The notes beneath the pieces were generated by a model. It was not told where the DNA came from. It made no database searches and worked only from the letters and a program-made list of their open reading frames with translations. A program made the position numbers and the translations under genes. Source: an uncultured Paracoccaceae bacterium (lineage in GTDB: Bacteria; Pseudomonadota; Alphaproteobacteria; Rhodobacterales; Rhodobacteraceae). Taken from it: a DNA stretch of 13,492 nt. The stretch is from assembly GCA_938038825.1 (NCBI GenBank), contig CALHST010000367.1, forward strand, positions 1 through 13,492, in the 5' to 3' direction. Of the stretch, positions 1-6,728 are shown in pieces. Each line of letters starts with the position of its first letter. The stretch's first letter is position 1.

Positions 1-347
1 CCCTTTCGCCGCGCAGCACCAGACAAAGCCGCGATAACATCCGCCTGCGTATTGTAGCTGGTTTCGCAGAACTGCACGACCGCGTCGACTTGGCTAAGCA
101 TCGGGGTACGGATCAAGGTAATGGGGCGTTTGATACCTGCTTTGCGCAATCGCTTCACATTGCGAAGACGCGCTTCTGCCAGTCCTACGGCCCCACCATC
201 CAGCATGGCTTGTGCGATTTTCGGATGCCCGCATACTGCCTTTGTGACGCCAGACACCGCAATCCCACGCGCAAAAAGCCTGCGCGAAACTGTCTGTGTA
301 TTGTGGCGGATCTTGCGAAGATCCACCTCTATGCGCGGGGTACTCAT
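1..347 (-). CDS. PLP-dependent alanine/ornithine racemase family protein (N-terminal part, runs off left edge)
   Basis: About 115 N-terminal codons are visible; the rest lies beyond the left edge. The protein opens STPRIEVDLRKIRHN and has VSGVTKAVCG, where Lys36 fits the Schiff-base lysine of fold-type III PLP racemases. AMLDGGAVGLAEARLRNVKR and the following TLIRTP fit the early beta/alpha-barrel strands of the alanine/ornithine racemase (Orr-like) family. Such enzymes interconvert the L and D forms of free amino acids in the cytoplasm. The start is the ATG at 347, which overlaps the stop of the DUF1611 gene by four bases (ATGA), so the two are very likely translationally coupled. The substrate cannot be read from the sequence; ornithine, alanine, glutamate or another amino acid are all possible. 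The family is fairly secure, the exact enzyme is not. Confidence 0.82.
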   Translation of the reverse strand, partial: MSTPRIEVDLRKIRHNTQTVSRRLFARGIAVSGVTKAVCGHPKIAQAMLDGGAVGLAEARLRNVKRLRKAGIKRPITLIRTPMLSQVDAVVQFCETSYNTQADVIAALSGAARRK

Positions 348-1510
348 ACTGCAGCCACAGGCGCATCCGCTTGCAAGTCTGGATAGGCTGCAAGAACCAT
401 GGCCAGTAAATGAGCTGCGGGGCGACGAAGCGCATCTGTCACCGGCAGTTCAAGCGCGTGCGATTGAGATGCGATTGTGTCCGTGATTTCTTTGTCCGAC
501 ATGTTTTCGTGGTTCAGCGTGACGCCAATCACTTTGGTATCCGCAAAGGCTTCGATCAGCGCGATTTCACTTGCTGTGGTCGGCATGGACATGTTCGGAA
601 AATCACATCGGTGCGCCCGTTTTGGTGCATGCTGCAAGATCACAGCATCCGGTTGGCTACCGCGCAAGATAAAGGCGGATGTACAAAACGCCGGGTGACT
701 GAGCGCCCCTTGTCCTTCGATCAGAATGACGTCCGGTTGTTCACCGTTTGAGGCCGCGACAATCGCGCCTTCCAACTCGCCACAACAGAACTGAGGCGGC
801 ACAGCATCCATCGCAACGCCGTATTTTGCCCCCTGCATCAGCCCTGTCTGACCCGTGCCAACAAGCACTGTTTTGATCCCTTTTGCGTTCAATGCGCGCG
901 CCAAAACTGTTGCCGTCGTGCGTTTTCCGATTGCGCAGTCGGTGCCCAAAACGGCAATCCGCAGCGCATCAACTGTTGCGACACTGCCGTCAAACAACCG
1001 CATGTCTTTGCTGAGTTTGGGTTTGCGGATATCGCGGATGGTGACCTTCTGCTGGCGGGCAAACGCTGCGATTTCGGCGTCATCACTCAGATATTCATGC
1101 AAACCACTGACAATGTTCATGCCAAGTGCAATCGCATCCAAAACAACCCCGCGATCTGTTTGCGAAAGTGTACCGGTTGAGGGCGCCATTCCATAGATGA
1201 ACGTATCCGGCATCGTGGCTTCACGAAGAACCGCATCTTCCAAAGAGCCGAGGATCGGTATGTTGTTTTTTATGCCATCCAGAACCATGCCGCTGTCTTT
1301 ATCCGTGTGGGCACTGTCGATGATCGAAAGAATGCGATAGGCTTGAGAATGACGCACAAGACCGTTTGCGGTCTTGCCGTCGATCTTTGCGAAATTGCCT
1401 TCACAAAAGACAACCGCAGTTGGGATTTCAGAAATAGGTCCATTTGTGTGCGCCTGAGCGCGTCTAACAGTCTGCGGACGCGTGTCGACAGAGTGTAGTT
1501 CGGGTTCCAT
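344..1510 (-). CDS. DUF1611 family P-loop protein, DgcN-like
   Basis: The 388-residue protein has the two-part DUF1611 layout. An N-terminal Rossmann-like domain covers about residues 28-180, with AVVFCEGNF near its start and IYGMAPSTG near 105-113. A C-terminal P-loop domain begins IAVLGTDCAIGKRTT, with the phosphate loop at 189-198, and continues with LVGTGQTGLMQGA and VILIEGQGALSHPA. From memory, members called DgcN N-acetylate D-glutamate for its conversion to L-glutamate in marine bacteria; assigning that reaction here is inference. I chose the ATG at 1510 because AAGGA sits six bases upstream. An in-frame ATG at 1588 would add 26 residues and overlap the preceding gene's stop, and has no comparable ribosome site. 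It is the third gene of the minus-strand unit and overlaps the racemase start. The partner is not the enolase-type DgcA epimerase usually paired with this family. Confidence 0.85.
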   Translation of the reverse strand: MEPELHSVDTRPQTVRRAQAHTNGPISEIPTAVVFCEGNFAKIDGKTANGLVRHSQAYRILSIIDSAHTDKDSGMVLDGIKNNIPILGSLEDAVLREATMPDTFIYGMAPSTGTLSQTDRGVVLDAIALGMNIVSGLHEYLSDDAEIAAFARQQKVTIRDIRKPKLSKDMRLFDGSVATVDALRIAVLGTDCAIGKRTTATVLARALNAKGIKTVLVGTGQTGLMQGAKYGVAMDAVPPQFCCGELEGAIVAASNGEQPDVILIEGQGALSHPAFCTSAFILRGSQPDAVILQHAPKRAHRCDFPNMSMPTTASEIALIEAFADTKVIGVTLNHENMSDKEITDTIASQSHALELPVTDALRRPAAHLLAMVLAAYPDLQADAPVAAV

Positions 1511-1514
1511 GGGG

Positions 1515-1522
1515 TTTCCTTT
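1515..1522 (-). promoter_or_regulatory. Ribosome binding site deciding the DUF1611 start
   Basis: AAAGGAAA on the minus strand lies four bases before the ATG at 1510 (six from its AAGGA core). It favours this start over the in-frame ATG codons at 1588 and 1540. Confidence 0.7.
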
Positions 1523-1590
1523 GGTGTTGCCGACGCCCATGACGGTATTGTCATCGGCGTCGCATATCGCAGAATTGGGTTCGTCCAAGT

Positions 1591-2418
1591 TCAGTTGCTA
1601 AGAACGCACAACCCTTTGGATTTCTGGAAATTTCTGTCACATTCCCAACGGTTTCCCGAACTGTCGAGATGGGCGTTGTCCGGGATATCAATAGACACGC
1701 AGCTGTCGTCAGACGCTGCGAACCCGCGTTCGCATTTCCACCCCGGCCCATAAGTTGCCTCGTGGAAGTATCCGTTTGCGGGAACTTCCACGGCGCGACA
1801 CGTATCGTCCAAAGCGAAAAAGCCACGATCACAGGTCCACGGTCGCCCGTAGCTTGATGCATTCAAGTAGGCATGTTCCGGGATCACAATTTCCAAACAC
1901 AGATCGCCTTTTGCCTCAAAGCCCCGCGCGCAAACCCAAGAGTTTCCGTAAGTGTTATTGGCAAGATAGGCGTTGTCCGGCAGCACGATTTCCTGACACG
2001 TATCCCCAACTTTGGAATGCCCGCGCAGACAATGCCACCGCGTGCCTGACGGATCCAGAAATCCCCCCACCGGAACAGTAACAGCGTCACAGGAGGTGTC
2101 GTTGTTCTTGCGAAAACCGTGAACACACTCCCATCCCAGACCGTATGTGCGTTTCGTGTCATAGGCATTTTCTGGAATGATCACGGCGGCACACACATCC
2201 CCATCAATTCGGAAACCAACGTCACACGCCCAGCCATCGCCATAGCTTTTGGCACTGGCGTTTTCTGGGATAGACTGCGCGACTGTTGGCGACGCGAACA
2301 CAAACAAGGCGCACAACACACCGGCAAGCAGCACTGCAGCCCCTTGCCAAATTGGCGAGCGACCCACTCTCAGGTCGCTCCAACGCACATGCGTCATAAG
2401 ATCTGGCTTAAGACCCAT
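1591..2418 (-). CDS. Exported protein of seven cysteine-paired ~33-residue repeats, function unknown
   Basis: Of the 275 residues, about 25-45 form a hydrophobic export signal (GAAVLLAGVLCALFVFA), with probable cleavage after TVA at residue 47. The rest (49-275) is seven tandem repeats. Each has a (V/I)P-E/D-NAY-type opening, a YG or SG turn, and W-x-C-x10/11-C. That gives 14 cysteines in the exported part, so seven intra-repeat disulfides are likely in the periplasm or outside the cell. I recall similar repeats in many marine alphaproteobacterial surface and sensor proteins, but know no established function. The ATG at 2418 overlaps the upstream gene by 11 bases; ATG 2397, seven codons on, is equally possible, and neither has a strong ribosome site. 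It sits inside the unit with the DUF1611 protein and racemase, so a shared role is possible but unproven. There is no anchor, sortase motif or catalytic domain. Confidence 0.8.
   Translation of the reverse strand: MGLKPDLMTHVRWSDLRVGRSPIWQGAAVLLAGVLCALFVFASPTVAQSIPENASAKSYGDGWACDVGFRIDGDVCAAVIIPENAYDTKRTYGLGWECVHGFRKNNDTSCDAVTVPVGGFLDPSGTRWHCLRGHSKVGDTCQEIVLPDNAYLANNTYGNSWVCARGFEAKGDLCLEIVIPEHAYLNASSYGRPWTCDRGFFALDDTCRAVEVPANGYFHEATYGPGWKCERGFAASDDSCVSIDIPDNAHLDSSGNRWECDRNFQKSKGLCVLSN
1594..2274 (-). repeat. Seven tandem W-x-C...C protein repeats
   Basis: The repeats begin near residues 50, 81, 115, 146, 179, 212 and 245 of the exported protein. Repeats 3 and 7 share the SGxRW turn, while the others have YGxxW. 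The copies differ at many positions (for example RGFFALDD, RGFAASDD and RGFEAKGD), so this is an old, diverged array and not a recent slippage expansion. Confidence 0.85.
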
Positions 2419-2761
2419 CCAGCTTCAGCCCCTCGATACAGACATTCGCCAAAGCACGGCTTGGCTTATCTGTCCCGGGAAGTGTGGCCCAACCTGTGTC
2501 CATCATCGCTTTGCTGCGACTAAAACCCGAAGCGTCTTTGATACTGGCGAGTTTCGCCACACGATCTGGATCGTCCGCTGACATGTCCAAGCACACAGGC
2601 ACCATCGCTTGCGTCACTTCTGTATCGGCAAATTCTTGTGCCATTTTTTCGGCGTTGCCACCTGTTGTCCAACCAAAGGCATTAAACCCAAGGATTGTCA
2701 TCGCAACCGCACCGCCCAAAGCACCGTAGATGCCTGGTTTCGTCCATTCTGGAAATGTCAT
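2408..2761 (-). CDS. Conserved-looking 117-residue single-pass membrane protein, function unknown
   Basis: The start at 2761 is set by AAGGA six bases upstream. A longer in-frame reading back to 2965 exists, but its extra 68 residues look random and it has no ribosome site. The protein reads MTFPEWTKPGIYGALGGAVA and then a hydrophobic stretch (about residues 11-33, including ILGFNAFGW), giving one membrane anchor near the N-terminus. The remaining ~80 residues contain AEKMAQEFAD, VPVCLDMSADDPDRVAKL and MMDTGWATLPGTDKPSR, with two cysteines (in VPVC and NVC). I recall very similar short hypothetical proteins across roseobacters, including the TPGxxxPSRALA-like segment, but no assigned role. 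It is the first gene of the minus-strand unit, and its last codons overlap the start of the repeat protein. Confidence 0.8.
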   Translation of the reverse strand: MTFPEWTKPGIYGALGGAVAMTILGFNAFGWTTGGNAEKMAQEFADTEVTQAMVPVCLDMSADDPDRVAKLASIKDASGFSRSKAMMDTGWATLPGTDKPSRALANVCIEGLKLDGS

Positions 2762-2766
2762 ACGTG

Positions 2767-2774
2767 ATCCTTTT
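2767..2774 (-). promoter_or_regulatory. Ribosome binding site deciding the start at 2761
   Basis: AAAAGGAT on the minus strand has its AAGGA core six bases before the ATG at 2761. It supports the 117-residue reading over the longer in-frame extension. Confidence 0.7.
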
Positions 2775-2917
2775 GACGGAGAAAGCGCCGCCCCACTGTT
2801 TTTGTTTCTTTTTGCGCGACCCTGACCATGTGCCGGGGCTTTTGACTCGCGATGGTCTTTGGGGTGCACTGTCACCCCGCCCGCGCGCCATCCTAATGAC
2901 GGAAGCCGTGCGGTTCT

Positions 2918-2931
2918 TTGGTCGGGACCAA
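2918..2931. promoter_or_regulatory. Perfect inverted repeat, candidate operator for the minus-strand unit
   Basis: TTGGTC-GG-GACCAA is a 6+2+6 perfect palindrome 157 bases upstream of the ATG at 2761. The TGGT/ACCA half-sites resemble operators of FadR-type GntR regulators, which often control small-acid and amino-acid catabolism. The four-base gap between TTGGT and ACCAA is one longer than the usual three. A regulatory role is inference. Confidence 0.35.
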
Positions 2932-3401
2932 TCCGAAAACAGCGCTTGGCGGTCTTCAGGTACACTCACGGCCATTCGATAATCGTCAACCTTTGGTGCC
3001 GAGTGCCACGGCTCACAAACAACCGCGTACCATTTCTGGTGCCGTCATGCGCGATACCGTCGGCAATCGCCCCAAACATCAGATCTCTGCTGCGAGATTT
3101 GATAGCTGATTTTTTGATAGAGGTTGTGTTCGCTCAAGCGGGCGTGTCGCCCAGACTGCAGAAAAGCACAACGTTTGTGAAACTGATATAGCCTCAAACC
3201 ACCGGAATTACAACGCGCAAGACTCCCTGCGTGTTTCGGCGCCATATAGCAAGTTCCAGTAAAACCACGCAGCCCCCACCCCGCACACGGCGCATGTGGC
3301 CAGCTTCGGGGTTTGGTCATGCCACATCATGCGGGCAAACAAAACCTGTGAAACAAAGCACGTGTTGCGCCCTTAGAAAGATCAAAATCAGAAAATCAAT
3401 T

Positions 3402-3420
3402 CAATGCCCTAACAGCATTG
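3402..3420 (-). terminator. Terminator-like hairpin directly after tRNA-Ser
   Basis: On the minus strand CAATGC-TGTTAGG-GCATTG forms a six-pair hairpin that begins one base after the tRNA's CCA end. It is followed by the T-rich AATTGATTTTCTGATTTTG. The T run is interrupted and the stem is not very GC-rich, so this could be a weak intrinsic terminator or only a 3' processing hairpin. Confidence 0.45.
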
Positions 3421-3511
3421 TGGCGGAGGAGGTGGGATTCGAACCCACGGAAGGCTTTTGACCTTCGCCGGTTTTCAAGACCGGTGCATTCGACCACTCT
3501 GCCACTCCTCC
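3421..3511 (-). tRNA. tRNA-Ser(UGA)
   Basis: The 91-base gene folds as a class II tRNA. GGAGGAG at the 5' end pairs with CTCCTCC at the 3' end, followed by discriminator G and an encoded CCA. The anticodon loop CTTGAAA carries TGA between ACCGG/CCGG-type stem arms, so it reads UCN codons. A long variable arm (GCGAAGG...CCTTC) and the T-loop GTTCGAATC are present. The size and long variable arm are typical of serine tRNAs. It stands alone, with no neighbouring tRNA, and is divergent from the SPOR-dacC operon. Confidence 0.95.
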
Positions 3512-3730
3512 GGCGGGTCGTTGGAACGCTCCTAACGATTTGTTTTCGATTCTGAAACGGCATTTTTTGAAGAAATTCGCGGGGATTTTTGCCGATTTGT
3601 CAGCGCAGCGCTTTTCAGATCACCCCTTGCACGATACTATTGCGATATCAAAGCACCTGCGCGCCGCGTTTGGTGCCAAGGGTGGTGAGCAAAAAACGGG
3701 CGAAAAATCGCCGGGATGGGGCAATAAAAT

Positions 3731-4837
3731 ATGGGCATTACGCACATACGGGGCATGGGTTTCGCACTAAGCAGCTGCGCAGCTTTGGGGTTGGCTGGTT
3801 GCGATGAAAATGGTGAATTCCTGCTGGGCCAAGGCCCAAATGCGGGATCAGGGACAGAATTGTCCGCTGTTTCTCCGCGCGGCAACAAAACAGTCGAACA
3901 AGACAAAGAAGCACCAGATGTGTTTCAAGTCACCGAAGCGGGGCTTTGGGACGGGCGGCCCTCGTTGGGCGGTGTTTGGGTTGCGCATCCTGATGTGACC
4001 GACCCGGAACGGGTGATCATCCGCAACGAGGATAACGGCAAATTTGTTGTCGGGGCGCTGTTTCGCCGCGAGCGCGATATTCCCGGTCCGCGCCTGCAGA
4101 TTTCGTCCGATGCGGCGGCATCACTTGGAATGCTGGCGGGGTCTCCGTCACGCTTAAACGTGACCGCATTGCGCCGCGAAGAGATTGAGACCGAAGACGA
4201 CGCAGTCGAAGAAGAAACGGTGGAAGAAGACGTCGCTGCAACCGCAGCGTCTGTGGATACAGCTGCGATTGACACGACAGTGCGCGACACGATTGAAACA
4301 GCCCCAGAGGTTGACGCGCAACCGCTTGACCCAATTGACCCGATTGCCGCCGCCGGTGCTGCAATTGACGCCGTGCCAGATGCGCCAGCAGTAGATGTCC
4401 CCGGCGTGAATGCCCCAAAGCGGCGCCGCGGATTGTTTGGTTTGTTCAGGAAGAAACAAGCACCAGAGGATTTGGAAGGCACCGCAACGGACATCACGCC
4501 AGATCCAATTGAGGTACAATCGCTGGACGGTGATGCGCTTGCCTCGGTCGAGACACCAGCAGAGCCTGTGGCGGCACCTGCCCCTGTGGTTCAACCCTCC
4601 AATCTCAAGAAACCATTCTTGCAAGTTGGGATTTTCAGTGTCGAGAACAATGCCGACAAAGCTGTCGCGCAATTGCGTGCAGCAGGCGTGTTACCAACCG
4701 TTCGTCCGGGCGAAAGCAATGGCAAACCGTTTTGGCGTGTGATTGTTGGCCCCGCGTCGACCCGGATTGAACAAAATGCGTTGAAGAGAACCATCCAAGG
4801 CGTTGGCTATACGGACGCCTTTGCGGTGAACGGTTGA
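3731..4837 (+). CDS. SPOR-domain lipoprotein with a degenerate RlpA-like barrel
   Basis: The 368-residue protein begins with a lipoprotein signal ending LGLAGC, so Cys24 should be lipidated. Residues about 66-148 (FQVTEAGLWDGRPSLGGVW, then VIIRNEDNGKFVVGALFRRE and ISSDAAASLGMLAGSPSRLN) follow the strand order of the double-psi barrel of RlpA lytic transglycosylases. However, the NDRGPF-type catalytic stretch is replaced by RRERDIPGP, so enzymatic activity is doubtful. An acidic, proline/alanine-rich linker (150-290) with a basic patch PKRRRGLFGLFRKK (229-242) follows. Residues 293-367 (FLQVGIFSVENNADKAVAQL to FWRVIVGP) are a SPOR domain, which binds denuded septal peptidoglycan. Only a weak GGGG lies upstream of the ATG at 3731; ATG 3755 is an alternative but gives a very short signal. 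Its stop lies 26 bases before dacC, so a shared role in division-site wall remodelling is likely. Confidence 0.85.
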   Translation: MGITHIRGMGFALSSCAALGLAGCDENGEFLLGQGPNAGSGTELSAVSPRGNKTVEQDKEAPDVFQVTEAGLWDGRPSLGGVWVAHPDVTDPERVIIRNEDNGKFVVGALFRRERDIPGPRLQISSDAAASLGMLAGSPSRLNVTALRREEIETEDDAVEEETVEEDVAATAASVDTAAIDTTVRDTIETAPEVDAQPLDPIDPIAAAGAAIDAVPDAPAVDVPGVNAPKRRRGLFGLFRKKQAPEDLEGTATDITPDPIEVQSLDGDALASVETPAEPVAAPAPVVQPSNLKKPFLQVGIFSVENNADKAVAQLRAAGVLPTVRPGESNGKPFWRVIVGPASTRIEQNALKRTIQGVGYTDAFAVNG

Positions 4838-4851
4838 AGACAGCATCAATC

Positions 4852-4857
4852 AAGGAG
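4852..4857 (+). promoter_or_regulatory. Ribosome binding site deciding the carboxypeptidase start
   Basis: AAGGAG lies six bases before the ATG at 4864. It rules against the in-frame TTG at 4834, which would overlap the previous stop and put ten polar residues before the signal peptide. Confidence 0.8.
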
Positions 4858-4863
4858 ACAGAC

Positions 4864-6024
4864 ATGTTCCGACTAATGATCCTTTTGGGCGCTTTTGCAT
4901 GTCTGTCTTTGCCTGCGACGGCCTTTGAAACACGGGCAACGTCCGCCTTTGTGTTTGATGTCAACACGGGCACTGTTTTGTTAAATAAAAACGCAGACAC
5001 GCCCCTGCCGCCCGCGTCGATGTCAAAACTGATGACGCTATACGTGGCGTTTGAAGCGATCCGCGATGGGCAACTGAGTATGACGGAAAGCCTGCCTGTG
5101 TCGCAGCACGCCATGGATTACGGTGGATCGACATTGTTCCTGCGCGCAGGCGAACGTGTGTCCGTCGAAGACCTGATCCGGGGCATCATCGTTCTGTCGG
5201 GCAACGATGCCTGCGCCGTGATTGCCGAAGCTCTCAGCCCGGACGGGACCGAAGCAGGGTTTGCCCGCCTTATGACTCGCCGTGCCGTTCAGATGGGCAT
5301 GACCAATTCGACCTTTATGAATTCCAACGGGTGGCCACAGGACGGCCATCTGATGTCGGCTCGTGACTTGTCGCTGCTGGCCACGCGGCTGATCCAGGAT
5401 TTCCCGGAATTCTACCCGATGTTTTCCGAAACAGAATTTCTGTTTGATGCCAAAGAAAGCCAAAATCGCTTCAACCGAAATCCCCTGCTGCGCTTGGGCA
5501 TTGGTGCCGACGGTCTGAAAACCGGCCACACTCAAGAAGCAGGCTATGGCCTGGTGGGATCCGCAAAACAAGACGGACGTCGGGTCGTGTTTGTGGTGTC
5601 TGGCCTGCAAAGTGAAAAGGCGCGCGCCGAAGAAGCCGAGGCCATTGTGAATTGGTCCTTTCGCCAGTTTGCCGAACGCACTGTCATCAAAGCCGGCACA
5701 CGTGTCGCACAAGCTCCTGTCTGGATGGGGGAGGCACAGAAAGTGGGACTGGTGCCTGTGGAAGACAAAACTGTGTTGGTCCCCATTCTAACGGGCAAAG
5801 AAATCCCGGCAGAAGTTGTCTTTAACAGCCCCATCGAGGCACCTGTGCGCAAAGGCCAAGCATTGGGTGAGCTGGTCTTCACACCCGAAGGCCTTGAAGA
5901 AGTGCGTGTGCCTTTGGTTGCAGAAAATGATGTGCCCGCAGGTGGATTTATGACCCGAATTACAGCGGCCGCTTTGGTTCTGCTCAAGCAATTTGGCGTC
6001 ACCACGCCCGAGACCGCACTTTGA
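4864..6024 (+). CDS. dacC: D-alanyl-D-alanine carboxypeptidase (penicillin-binding protein 5/6 type)
   Basis: This 386-residue enzyme removes the terminal D-Ala of peptidoglycan pentapeptides in the periplasm. A signal peptide covers residues 1-20 (MFRLMILLGAFACLSLPATA), with cleavage before FETRA. All three active-site motifs are present: SxxK as SMSK at 52-55 (nucleophile Ser52), SGN at 112-114, and KTG at 219-221 in GADGLKTGHT. The C-terminal ~120 residues form the small beta domain (VGLVPVEDKTVLVPI onward). The segment GGFMTRITAAALVLLKQFG near the end fits the amphipathic membrane-association helix of the class. The length is normal for the family. It follows the SPOR lipoprotein by 26 bases and overlaps tmk by three bases of its stop. 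The symbol dacC is the usual annotation for roseobacter orthologues; distinction from dacA is by convention only. Confidence 0.95.
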   Translation: MFRLMILLGAFACLSLPATAFETRATSAFVFDVNTGTVLLNKNADTPLPPASMSKLMTLYVAFEAIRDGQLSMTESLPVSQHAMDYGGSTLFLRAGERVSVEDLIRGIIVLSGNDACAVIAEALSPDGTEAGFARLMTRRAVQMGMTNSTFMNSNGWPQDGHLMSARDLSLLATRLIQDFPEFYPMFSETEFLFDAKESQNRFNRNPLLRLGIGADGLKTGHTQEAGYGLVGSAKQDGRRVVFVVSGLQSEKARAEEAEAIVNWSFRQFAERTVIKAGTRVAQAPVWMGEAQKVGLVPVEDKTVLVPILTGKEIPAEVVFNSPIEAPVRKGQALGELVFTPEGLEEVRVPLVAENDVPAGGFMTRITAAALVLLKQFGVTTPETAL

Positions 6025-6668
6025 CGGATCTTGCACGCCCCCTGCCCGGCACGTTCCTGACATTCGAAGGCATTGATGGCTCGGGCAAATCGACCCAAGC
6101 CAAACGTCTTGCCGCGACGCTGCAGGCACACGGCCACGACGTCATTCTGACGCGCGAACCGGGTGGCTCAGCCGGGGCGGAAGAAATCCGGGCGTTGGTG
6201 TTGCAGGGCGATCCGGGACGCTGGTCCGCGGAAACGGAAATCCTGTTGTTTACGGCTGCACGACGCGATCACATGGAACGCACCATTTTGCCCGCACTGG
6301 AAGCCGGGAAAATCGTGATCTGCGACCGGTTTGCCGACAGCACACGCATGTATCAGGGCTTGTCGCGCGGTGATTTGCGACAGGTGGTCGACCAGCTGCA
6401 CCGGCAAATGATTCAGCGTGAACCAGACATGACATTGCTGATCGACATGGACCCCAAAGCGGGCCTTGCACGTGCCTTGTCGCGCGGGGATGATGACAAC
6501 CGCTTTGAGACCTTTGGCGAAGACCTGCAAACCAAAATGCGGGCGGGTTTTCTGAAACTGGCCGAAGAATTTGCAGATCGGTTTACTGTCTTTCACGGGG
6601 ACCAACCTGTAGACAGCCTTGCAACGGATATTGAACGGGCTGTTTTGCCTCAACTGGTTGCAGCCTGA
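6021..6668 (+). CDS. tmk: Thymidylate kinase (dTMP kinase)
   Basis: The enzyme phosphorylates dTMP to dTDP using ATP, the step that commits thymidylate to dTTP synthesis. The 215-residue length is typical. FLTFEGIDGSGKSTQ holds the P-loop (about residues 17-25), LTREPGG (43-49) is the conserved substrate-side loop, and CDRFADSTRMYQG (101-113) contains the DR motif and the dTMP-contacting region. RALSRGDDDNRFE (151-163) is the LID. The start is a TTG whose last two bases open the TGA stop of dacC (TTGA), a tight coupling. No ATG lies between it and the P-loop strand, so TTG is the best choice although its ribosome site is weak. Confidence 0.95.
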   Translation: MTDLARPLPGTFLTFEGIDGSGKSTQAKRLAATLQAHGHDVILTREPGGSAGAEEIRALVLQGDPGRWSAETEILLFTAARRDHMERTILPALEAGKIVICDRFADSTRMYQGLSRGDLRQVVDQLHRQMIQREPDMTLLIDMDPKAGLARALSRGDDDNRFETFGEDLQTKMRAGFLKLAEEFADRFTVFHGDQPVDSLATDIERAVLPQLVAA

Positions 6669-6728
6669 CACAGGCTTGGGCGTGTGATCGGGCTGGCACA
6701 TGACCAGTCGAGCCGCTAAACCAAAACC

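Larger units (their letters stand above)
2762..3420. other. 659-base gene-free stretch between the minus-strand unit and tRNA-Ser
   Basis: I see no convincing gene on either strand. The open frames here have random-looking composition, no ribosome sites and no family resemblance. The stretch should carry the promoter of the minus-strand unit. It contains a perfect inverted repeat (2918-2931), a small GGGGTG/CACCCC hairpin (2861-2878), a GGGCG/CGCCC hairpin near 3140-3152, a CACAA/TTGTG hairpin near 3169-3181, and the hairpin next to tRNA-Ser (3402-3420). A non-coding RNA cannot be excluded, but I recognise no known one (no SRP RNA, tmRNA or RNase P core motifs). Confidence 0.6.

Noticed and set aside
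2861..2878. GGGGTG-CACTGT-CACCCC hairpin as a terminator
   Set aside because: No T-run follows on either strand and no gene ends here; kept only as a note on the gene-free stretch.
2762..2965. 68-residue N-terminal extension of the 117-residue membrane protein
   Set aside because: It has random composition, would bury the membrane anchor, has no ribosome site at its start, and a strong ribosome site favours 2761.
3231..3461. Plus-strand frame ending VGFEPTEGF
   Set aside because: The ending is the well-known false translation of the antisense strand of a serine tRNA.
3540..3730. Plus-strand frames between tRNA-Ser and the SPOR gene as small genes
   Set aside because: They have no ribosome site and no conserved-looking sequence; this is the likely leader of the SPOR-dacC operon.
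5038..5712. 224-codon minus-strand frame opposite dacC
   Set aside because: It is antisense to the catalytic core of dacC; its composition is random-looking.
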